A DNA stretch of 5,110 nt. It comes from Actinomycetota bacterium. GTDB lineage: Bacteria; Actinomycetota; Actinomycetes; Nanopelagicales; Nanopelagicaceae. Within the stretch, counting starts at the first letter, position 1; each line of letters opens with the position of its first letter. Of this stretch, positions 1 through 5,110 are shown one piece after another. The stretch lies in assembly GCA_013205455.1 (NCBI GenBank), contig JABMMO010000044.1, positions 1-5,110 on the forward strand, written 5' to 3'. Position numbers and translations under genes: made by a program. A model generated the notes under the pieces. The model saw only the letters and a program-made list of their open reading frames with translations. It did not search any database and had not been told where the DNA came from.

Positions 1-1
1 A

Positions 2-325
2 GTTGCTGGCCTTGGTGGTGCTTATTTTACGGTTGGCGCGGTTGGCGCATTCGGTAAAGAGATGACCGCTGGAAAAGGTTTTATCGCTTTAGCGGCGCTA
101 ATTTTTGGAAGATGGAGCCCACTTGGCGCTGTTATGGCTGCACTCTTATTTGGTTTTGCCGATAATTTACAAGGTATTCTTTCGATAACTGGCACCCCAA
201 TTCCAAGTGAGTTCATGTTGATGGCGCCATATATTGCTACCATAATTGCAGTGACTGGATTTGTTGGGCGAGTACGTGCGCCGGCAGCAGACGGTATTCC
301 ATACAACAGAGGCGGTTCGAATTAA
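2..325 (+). CDS. Nucleoside/simple-sugar ABC transporter permease, C-terminal part (5'-partial)
   Basis: This is the last 107 residues of an inner-membrane permease of the BmpD/NupQ/YufQ type, which in related systems imports nucleosides with a BMP-family lipoprotein, an ATPase and a second permease. The frame is open from the window edge, so the start lies upstream. The visible part has hydrophobic stretches around residues 1-15, 26-52 and 74-93. The segment GFIALAALIFGRWSPLGA, followed by LLFGFADNLQ, is typical of this permease family from memory. A short polar tail (RVRAPAADGIPYNRGGSN) probably lies in the cytoplasm. The stop codon overlaps the start of cytidine deaminase by one base (TAATG), so the two are co-transcribed and probably translationally coupled. 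The nucleoside-catabolic genes that follow support nucleosides as substrate; from the fragment alone a related simple-sugar permease cannot be excluded. Confidence 0.88.
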   Translation, partial: VAGLGGAYFTVGAVGAFGKEMTAGKGFIALAALIFGRWSPLGAVMAALLFGFADNLQGILSITGTPIPSEFMLMAPYIATIIAVTGFVGRVRAPAADGIPYNRGGSN

Positions 326-714
326 TGGAGATTAACTGGCAAACGCTGCACGATGAAGCAAACCGAGTGATGAAACTTTCGTACTCTCCTTATTCTAAAT
401 TTCCAGTTGGGGTTGCTGGCTTAGTAAACGATGGTCGAATTATTAGCGGTTGTAATGTCGAGAACGCTAGTTACGGCTTAACTCTCTGCGCAGAATGCAG
501 CATGATTTCTAATTTAGCTATGACTGGTGGTGGTCGAATAATTGCAGCGCTCTGTGTTGACGGCAACGGAAATTATTTATCGCCATGTGGACGCTGCCGC
601 CAACTACTTTTTGAGCATGGTGGGCCGAATCTTCAATTAATGACTCCGACCGGTCCGCAACCTATGTCGATTATGCTGCCGTGGGGATTTGGTCCAGAAG
701 ATTTACCAAAGTGA
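325..714 (+). CDS. cdd: Cytidine deaminase (tetrameric, zinc-dependent)
   Basis: This 129-residue cytosolic enzyme hydrolytically deaminates cytidine and deoxycytidine to uridine and deoxyuridine. Its length is normal for the small tetrameric class. The substrate-binding motif GCNVENASYG is at residues 42-51. The zinc site follows: C55-A-E57, where C55 is a ligand and E57 the proton shuttle, then PCGRC at 87-91 giving ligands C88 and C91. The residue after the catalytic Glu is Cys (CAEC) rather than the Arg of the Bacillus-type CAER; I recall the same CAEC in the mycobacterial enzyme. The ATG at 325 shares a base with the permease stop. An AGAGG at 308-312 is the only SD-like sequence, about 12 bases upstream, so coupling probably helps initiation. 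The N-terminal segment with SPYSKFPVG (21-29) is conserved, which rules out a later start. The end overlaps deoA by GTGA. Confidence 0.96.
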   Translation: MEINWQTLHDEANRVMKLSYSPYSKFPVGVAGLVNDGRIISGCNVENASYGLTLCAECSMISNLAMTGGGRIIAALCVDGNGNYLSPCGRCRQLLFEHGGPNLQLMTPTGPQPMSIMLPWGFGPEDLPK

Positions 715-2000
715 GTGAACCATTTGCTGCCGTAGAGATTATTGGCGCTAAACGAGATAACTGCGTATTAACAGATCCACAAATTGATTGGATCGTCGAT
801 GCCTACACTCGCGGCATCGTTGCAGATGAACAGATGTCTGCGTTATTAATGGCAATTTTATTAAATGGCATGAATGGCCATGAAATCTCACGTTGGACTG
901 ATGCCATGGTTAATAGTGGCAAACGTATGTCATGGTCAAAACTCAGAGTTCCTACCGTTGATAAACATTCAACTGGTGGTGTTGGTGACAAAATTACGTT
1001 ACCGCTTGCGCCATTAGTTGCAGCATGTGGCGCGGCAGTACCACAACTCTCGGGTCGCGGCCTGGGTCATACTGGCGGCACATTAGACAAACTCGAGTCC
1101 ATTCCAGGTTGGCGCGCATCATTAACTAATGCAGAGATGTTAAAAGTTCTACAAGAATGCGGCGCAGTTATTTGTGCCGCAGGCGCTGATTTAGCCCCAG
1201 CAGATAAAAAACTTTATGCACTTCGAGATGTAACTGGAACTGTCCCCGCAATTTCTTTAATTGCATCATCCATCATGAGTAAGAAAATTGCTGAAGGCAC
1301 TAGCGCATTAGTGCTAGATGTGAAAGCAGGAAGCGGTGCTTTCATCTCCGACCCAGAACAAGCAAAATTATTAGCACGCACAATGGTTGATTTAGGAAAT
1401 AGGTCTGGCGTAAAAACCAGAGCACTTGTTACAGCGATGGATGTACCACTGGGATTAACTGCCGGCAATGCGTTAGAAGTTAGAGAATCGGTTGAAGTTC
1501 TTGCTGGTGGTGGACCAGCTGATGTTGTTGAATTAACTATCTTGTTAGCACGCGAGATGTTGGAATTAGTTGGTGTAACTAGTAAAGATCCTGCCACAGC
1601 ACTTAAAGACGGCAGCGCAATGGATCATTGGCGTCGCATGATTTCGGCGCAAGGTGGCGACCCAGATGCAAAACTTCCAACTGCAAAAGAAACCCAACAA
1701 GTATTTGCAGAAACCGATGGCTTGCTAACAAAAATGGATGCCATGAAAGTTGGCGTAGCCGCTTGGTTATTAGGCGCCGGTCGATCTCGCCAAGGTGAAA
1801 AAGTACAAGCTGCTGCTGGCATCGAAATGCATGCAAAACCAGGTGAAATGGTTAAAAAAGGTGCACCGTTATTTACGCTCCATTCGGATGAACCCGAAAG
1901 GTTTACCCGCTCACTAGCGGCCCTTGATGGCGCCGTTTCGATTTCAACTTCCAACGAAAAGGTGGAACGATTACCTTTAATTGTTGCGCGGATTGAATAA
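711..2000 (+). CDS. deoA: Thymidine phosphorylase
   Basis: DeoA reversibly cleaves thymidine (and deoxyuridine) with phosphate into the base and 2-deoxyribose-1-phosphate. I chose GTG at 711, giving 429 residues, because it overlaps the cdd stop as GTGA and matches the family length (mycobacterial DeoA is about 427). A GTG at 681 in the same frame would add ten residues and overlap cdd by 34 bases. Numbering from 711: a helical N-terminal domain; phosphate-binding KHSTGG at 85-90; the family signature SGRGLGHTGGTLDKLE at 114-129; and R172, S187 and K191 at the positions of E. coli R171, S186 and K190 that contact the base. DVKAGSGAF lies near 203-211. The C-terminal pyrimidine-nucleoside phosphorylase domain covers about 335-420. 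All key residues are present. The related activity on uridine or other pyrimidine nucleosides cannot be excluded. It uses the deoxyuridine that Cdd produces, so the two form a short pathway. Confidence 0.95.
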   Translation: MSEPFAAVEIIGAKRDNCVLTDPQIDWIVDAYTRGIVADEQMSALLMAILLNGMNGHEISRWTDAMVNSGKRMSWSKLRVPTVDKHSTGGVGDKITLPLAPLVAACGAAVPQLSGRGLGHTGGTLDKLESIPGWRASLTNAEMLKVLQECGAVICAAGADLAPADKKLYALRDVTGTVPAISLIASSIMSKKIAEGTSALVLDVKAGSGAFISDPEQAKLLARTMVDLGNRSGVKTRALVTAMDVPLGLTAGNALEVRESVEVLAGGGPADVVELTILLAREMLELVGVTSKDPATALKDGSAMDHWRRMISAQGGDPDAKLPTAKETQQVFAETDGLLTKMDAMKVGVAAWLLGAGRSRQGEKVQAAAGIEMHAKPGEMVKKGAPLFTLHSDEPERFTRSLAALDGAVSISTSNEKVERLPLIVARIE

Positions 2001-2003
2001 ATT

Positions 2004-2011
2004 AAAGAGGG
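2004..2011 (+). promoter_or_regulatory. Strong Shine-Dalgarno site for add
   Basis: AAAGAGGG lies in the 18-base gap between the deoA stop and the add start, 7 bases before the ATG at 2019. It supports that ATG as the true start. The other gene starts visible here rely on stop/start overlaps with weak or absent SD sequences, so add appears to be initiated more independently than cdd or deoA. Confidence 0.8.
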
Positions 2012-2018
2012 CAAGTAA

Positions 2019-3113
2019 ATGTCATTGTTAAATGTTCCAACCAAGGAACAAGTAAAAAAAGTACCTAAAGCGCTACTTCATGATCATTTAGATGGTGGGC
2101 TACGCCCCGAAACAATTATTGCACTTGCGGAAAAAATCGGTTATAAAAAACTTCCCACAAACGATCCAGAAAAGCTAGCGGATTGGTTTCAAGAATCATG
2201 TGATTCGGGATCCTTAGTAAGATATTTGGAAACTTTCGCACACACCATTGCAGTCATGCAGACCCGCGATGGCATTATTCAAGTAGCGCGCGAATGCGCC
2301 ATCGATCTTGCTAGAGATGGCGTGGTTTACGCTGAAGTTCGCGGCGCACCAGAACTTTTTACCGAAGCAGGTTTAACGCTAAATCAAGTCGTTGAAGCCA
2401 CTACTGCAGGTTATAAAGAAGGTATGGCTGAAGCAAAACGCGAAGGAAATACGATTCGAGTCGAGTCAATTCTCTGCGGCATGCGTCAAAATAACCGATC
2501 CCAAGAAACAGCGGAAGCGGTCGTTAAATATCGCGATCAAGGTGTCGTTGGTTTTGATATTGCCGGCCCAGAAGATGGGTTTCCACCAACAAATCAATTA
2601 GATACATTCGAATATTTACGGAAAGAAAATGCACACTTCACAATCCATGCCGGCGAAGCTTATGGTCTACCTTCGATTTGGGAAGCCATCCAACATTGCG
2701 GCGCTGAGCGTTTAGGACATGGCGTACGAATTATTGATGACATTGATTTTTCAGGCACGACGCCAAAATTAGGGCGGTTAGCGTCATATGTAAGAGACCG
2801 CCGAATTCCATTAGAACTTTGTCCAACTTCAAATTTACAAACCGGTGCTGCAAAAACTATTGCAGAGCATCCAATCGGCGTTTTAGCTAAATTGAGATTT
2901 AGAATCACAGTTAATACCGACAATCGGTTGATGTCTAGAACTTCGATGACCCATGAGATGAATGAATTAATTGGAGCATTTGGCTGGAATTTTGCAGATT
3001 TACAACGCGTGACCGTAAATGCAATGAAGAGCGCATTTATTCCCTTTGAAGAACGGCTAGCAATCATTGAAACCGTGATAAAGCCCGCTTATTTGCGGAT
3101 TGCTAGCGAGTAA
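2019..3113 (+). CDS. add: Adenosine deaminase
   Basis: This 364-residue cytosolic amidohydrolase-fold enzyme deaminates adenosine and 2'-deoxyadenosine to inosine and deoxyinosine. Metal ligands and catalytic residues are in place: H21 and H23 in HDHLDGG, the GFDIAGPE loop at 178-185, H210 and E213 in HAGEAYG, H234 in LGHG, and D301 in NTDN. Classical deaminases (mouse, E. coli) have a second Asp after D301 that contacts the purine; here it is N302. I recall TDNRLMS from mycobacterial and Streptomyces Add proteins, so this is a lineage feature rather than damage. SNLQTG (271-276) and [10 protein letters not shown] (334-343) also fit that group. An SD sequence 7 bases upstream fixes the start. 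It is the last gene of the + strand operon; its stop abuts the stop of the convergent ALDH-like gene with no spacer. A specialised relative acting on modified adenosines is possible but less likely. Confidence 0.95.
   Translation: MSLLNVPTKEQVKKVPKALLHDHLDGGLRPETIIALAEKIGYKKLPTNDPEKLADWFQESCDSGSLVRYLETFAHTIAVMQTRDGIIQVARECAIDLARDGVVYAEVRGAPELFTEAGLTLNQVVEATTAGYKEGMAEAKREGNTIRVESILCGMRQNNRSQETAEAVVKYRDQGVVGFDIAGPEDGFPPTNQLDTFEYLRKENAHFTIHAGEAYGLPSIWEAIQHCGAERLGHGVRIIDDIDFSGTTPKLGRLASYVRDRRIPLELCPTSNLQTGAAKTIAEHPIGVLAKLRFRITVNTDNRLMSRTSMTHEMNELIGAFGWNFADLQRVTVNAMKSAFIPFEERLAIIETVIKPAYLRIASE
3056..3107. repeat. 10-bp perfect inverted repeat at the 3' end of add
   Basis: GCTAGCAATC at 3056-3065 is exactly complementary to GATTGCTAGC at 3098-3107, with 32 bases between. 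Both arms lie inside the add coding sequence, just before its stop. For the opposite-strand ALDH transcript the structure would begin 6 bases beyond the stop codon, as a 3' UTR stem. Neither strand has a good T-run after it (the - strand continues CGTTCTTC), so it is not a textbook intrinsic terminator. A role in transcript ending or 3' stability is inferred only. Confidence 0.45.
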
Positions 3114-3956
3114 CTAAATCCCGATTGGGTGCCAAACTGTTTTTGCTTCCATAAAAGCTAACATTCTTTGGGGCGATTGGGACTTATTAAATCGGTGTAT
3201 CCGCTTTAGATTCTCAGCACCAGCGATTCGAAGTTCTGATTCAATTTTCGAATCTGCTCCAGAAATATCTAAGCCATCAATCTCCATATGCGAAGCCAAC
3301 CAAGGCGCTAATTCAGAAACTTTTCCAGTTAAGATATTTAAAACTCCGGCTGGCAAATCACTAGTTGCAAGCGCTTCGCTCAGCGTTATTGCTGGAAGCG
3401 GCCGCTTCTCACTTGCGATTACTACAGCGGTATTGCCAGTGGCAATGACTGGCGCAATCGCTGCAACTAAGCCCAAGAGTGAATCTTTCTGATCTGCGAT
3501 AATTCCAACAACGCCAAGTTCTTCCGGAGTAGTGAAGTTGTAATACGTTCCTGCGATTGGGTTAGTAGCACCAGCTATCGTTGAAATTTTGTCGCACCAG
3601 CCGGCATACCAAACCCATAAATCAATAGCTTGTTCCACTTGCGCTTCCGCCGCTTTCGCACTGCCGCCTTCTAACGCGATAATTTCATTTACAAATTGGT
3701 CGCGCCGGCCTTCCATGATTTCGGCAATTCGGTAGAGAATTTGGCCGCGATTAAATGCGGTAGCGCTGCTCCAACCCGATAGCGCGGATTTAGCAGCAGT
3801 TACTGAATCTCGTAGATCTTTTCGCGAAGCTAAGGCAGGGTTAGCAATAAATTTTCCATTGGCACCTTTGATTTCATAAGTACGTCCAGATTCGCTCCGC
3901 GGAAATTGGCCGCCAATAAATAATTTATAAGTTTTCTTAATATCAATTCGGCTCAT
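3114..3956 (-). CDS. Short degenerate aldehyde dehydrogenase-like protein (possible ALDH16 C-terminal-domain homologue)
   Basis: This 280-residue protein has the N-terminal and cofactor-binding part of the ALDH fold but not the catalytic part. Visible ALDH-like landmarks are YKLFIGGQF (10-18), an acylation-like stretch FNRGQILYRIAEIMEGR (68-84), LGVVGII (147-153), APVIATGNTAVV (168-179) and LPAGVLNILTG (201-211). The key motifs are eroded: the usual PWNFP is ADQKD (154-158), KPAE is replaced by IASEKR, and FTGS by DISGA (230-234). No ELGG or FxNxGQxC region exists, and the only Cys, C121, is not in a catalytic context. The protein ends KTVWHPIGI without any sign of frameshift, so it looks like an intact short gene rather than a broken one. 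The start overlaps the upstream ALDH stop as ATGA, with no clear SD, indicating tight coupling. A non-catalytic partner subunit of that ALDH is the best inference; independent catalysis is unlikely. Confidence 0.8.
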   Translation of the reverse strand: MSRIDIKKTYKLFIGGQFPRSESGRTYEIKGANGKFIANPALASRKDLRDSVTAAKSALSGWSSATAFNRGQILYRIAEIMEGRRDQFVNEIIALEGGSAKAAEAQVEQAIDLWVWYAGWCDKISTIAGATNPIAGTYYNFTTPEELGVVGIIADQKDSLLGLVAAIAPVIATGNTAVVIASEKRPLPAITLSEALATSDLPAGVLNILTGKVSELAPWLASHMEIDGLDISGADSKIESELRIAGAENLKRIHRFNKSQSPQRMLAFMEAKTVWHPIGI

Positions 3957-5110
3957 TTTGCGCCATTCAAATATGGGGCCAGGCCATGTCGGCCACCTTC
4001 ACGACCCCAACCAGATTCTTTATACCCACCAAATGGTGAAGCCGGATCAAATTTATTAAAAGTATTTGCCCAAATTACGCCAGCCTTTAGGGCTTTGCTA
4101 GCCCAAAGTATCCGGGAACCCTTCTCACTCCAAATTCCAGCTGAGAGCCCATAAGGAGTGTTATTTGCTTTTTCAATAGCTTCTTGTGGAGTTCGGAAAG
4201 TTAGAACTGAAAGCACTGGTCCAAATATTTCTTCACGTGCAATTCGATGCGATTGGGTTACCCCGGTAAATATTGTCGGCGCGAACCAGAATCCTTTGCT
4301 GGGTAATTGGCAATCCGGACTCCATCTAAATGCACCTTCAGTATCGCCAGAAGCAGATAGCTCCTTAATTTTTGCGAGTTGTGCTGCCGAATTAATCGCA
4401 CCTAAATCAGTATTTTTATCTAACGGATCACCTACGCGAATCAAAGACATTCTTCGTTTTAGCTTTGCTAAGAGATCATCGTAGATATTTTCTTGGACAA
4501 TTAGTCGAGAGCCAGCGCAACAAACATGGCCCTGGTTGAAAAATATTCCGTTCACAATTCCTTCGACAGCTTCATCAATTGGTGCATCTTCGAAAACAAT
4601 ATTTGCAGCCTTTCCACCTAATTCGAGAGTTGCGTTCTTGCCACTGATTGCAATTGAGCGAGCAATTAATTTACCGACCTCGGTAGATCCGGTAAATGCA
4701 ATCTTGTCGACACCTGGGTGGTTAACCAGCGCTGCACCAGTTGCGCCATCTCCAGTAATGATATTGACCACCCCAGCAGGTAGCTCTGCTTGCTGGCAAA
4801 CTTCGGCAAATAGGAGCGCAGTTAACGGCGTGGTTTCGGCTGGTTTTAAGACCACGGTATTTCCAGTTGCTAACGCCGGCGCAATTTTCCAAGCTAACAT
4901 CAAGAGTGGAAAGTTCCATGGAATTATCTGGCCAACTACGCCATGCGGTTTTGGATTGATTCCCAACCCTGCATAATCTAATTTATCAGCCCAGCCCGCG
5001 TGATAAAAGAAATGAGCAGCCGCTAGCGGTACATCAACATCGCGCGATTCTCTAATTGGTTTTCCATTATCAAGAGTTTCCAATACCGCAAATTCTCGAG
5101 CTCGCTCTTG
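3953..5110 (-). CDS. NAD(P)-dependent aldehyde dehydrogenase (5'-partial)
   Basis: This gene runs off the right edge, leaving 385 C-terminal residues; a normal ALDH of about 480-500 would lack roughly the first 100. A TTG at 5083 is not a real start, since the frame continues open and ALDH-like (AREFAVLETLDNGKPIRES) to the edge. Numbering from the edge: PWNFP at 64-68 with the oxyanion Asn N66, KPAE with cofactor-binding K89, FTGSTEVG at 139-146, catalytic-base E163 in LELGG, and GHVCC at 194-198 with C197 as the nucleophile. EEIFGPV (293-299) and PFGGYKESGWGRE (359-371) are also intact, so it should oxidise an aldehyde to its acid with NAD(P)+. The substrate is not readable from sequence; convergent deoxynucleoside genes suggest acetaldehyde from deoxyribose-5-phosphate cleavage. 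It is translationally coupled to the degenerate ALDH-like gene downstream. Its promoter is outside the window. Confidence 0.94.
   Translation of the reverse strand, partial: QERAREFAVLETLDNGKPIRESRDVDVPLAAAHFFYHAGWADKLDYAGLGINPKPHGVVGQIIPWNFPLLMLAWKIAPALATGNTVVLKPAETTPLTALLFAEVCQQAELPAGVVNIITGDGATGAALVNHPGVDKIAFTGSTEVGKLIARSIAISGKNATLELGGKAANIVFEDAPIDEAVEGIVNGIFFNQGHVCCAGSRLIVQENIYDDLLAKLKRRMSLIRVGDPLDKNTDLGAINSAAQLAKIKELSASGDTEGAFRWSPDCQLPSKGFWFAPTIFTGVTQSHRIAREEIFGPVLSVLTFRTPQEAIEKANNTPYGLSAGIWSEKGSRILWASKALKAGVIWANTFNKFDPASPFGGYKESGWGREGGRHGLAPYLNGAK

Noticed and set aside
1214..1597. 127-residue open frame on the - strand inside deoA
   Set aside because: It lies wholly antisense to a strongly conserved gene, shows no recognisable motifs and has Ser/Thr/Ala-rich composition typical of a shadow frame.
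1625..2044. 139-residue open frame on the - strand across the deoA/add junction
   Set aside because: It is antisense to the deoA C-terminal domain and the add start, with no family features; a shadow frame.
2660..3067. 135-residue - strand open frame inside add, upstream-facing extension of the convergent genes
   Set aside because: It is antisense to conserved Add motifs ([15 protein letters not shown]) and is not continuous with the ALDH-like frame.
3120..3129. CCCGATTGGG as a terminator hairpin at the convergent junction
   Set aside because: The stem is only 3 bp, lies inside the ALDH-like coding end and is not followed by a T-run.
3114..3956. The short ALDH-like gene as a frameshifted fragment of a full ALDH
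   Set aside because: The upstream neighbour is a separate complete ALDH, the short protein has its own N-terminus and a coherent C-terminal end, and no remaining catalytic half is found in any frame up to or past its stop (add occupies that DNA on the other strand).
4536..4976. 146-residue + strand open frame opposite the aldehyde dehydrogenase
   Set aside because: It is antisense to the conserved ALDH core and contains no recognisable domain.
5020..5029. Palindrome CCGCTAGCGG as an operator
   Set aside because: It lies deep inside the ALDH coding sequence (codons for LAAA), and GCTAGC recurs in several genes here, so it is best explained by codon use.

Overview
The window is a densely packed nucleoside salvage and catabolism region from a bacterial chromosome. 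It holds four genes on the + strand and two on the - strand, with almost no intergenic DNA. Protein-level features point to an actinobacterium: the CAEC zinc motif of the cytidine deaminase, the NTDN variant of the adenosine deaminase, and a thymidine phosphorylase that resembles, from memory, mycobacterial and Streptomyces versions throughout. The base composition looks moderate to low in GC by eye (roughly mid-40s %, not counted) and the packing is very tight. That combination is unusual for Actinobacteria and fits streamlined freshwater lineages such as acI/Nanopelagicales. The lineage is inferred, not proven.

Positions 2-3113 (+ strand) look like the end of one operon. It starts in the C-terminus of a BmpD/NupQ/YufQ-type nucleoside ABC transporter permease that begins before the window. 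Cytidine deaminase (cdd) follows with a TAATG stop/start overlap, then thymidine phosphorylase (deoA) with a GTGA overlap, then adenosine deaminase (add) after an 18-base gap carrying a strong Shine-Dalgarno sequence. The logic is import of nucleosides, deamination of cytidine and adenosine types, and phosphorolysis of thymidine to release base and deoxyribose-1-phosphate.

Positions 3114-5110 (- strand) hold two aldehyde dehydrogenase-family genes that converge on add with no base between the stop codons. The upstream one (running off the right edge) is a canonical, catalytically complete ALDH. The downstream one, coupled by an ATGA overlap, is a short 280-residue ALDH-like protein lacking the catalytic region. 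The order catalytic ALDH then degenerate ALDH domain resembles a split version of the two-domain ALDH16 architecture. Beside deoxynucleoside genes, the pair may oxidise the acetaldehyde made from deoxyribose-5-phosphate by DeoC; deoC itself is not in view.

There is no stretch above 300 bases without a gene. I see no RNA gene, mobile element, CRISPR array or clear promoter; both transcription units start outside the window.
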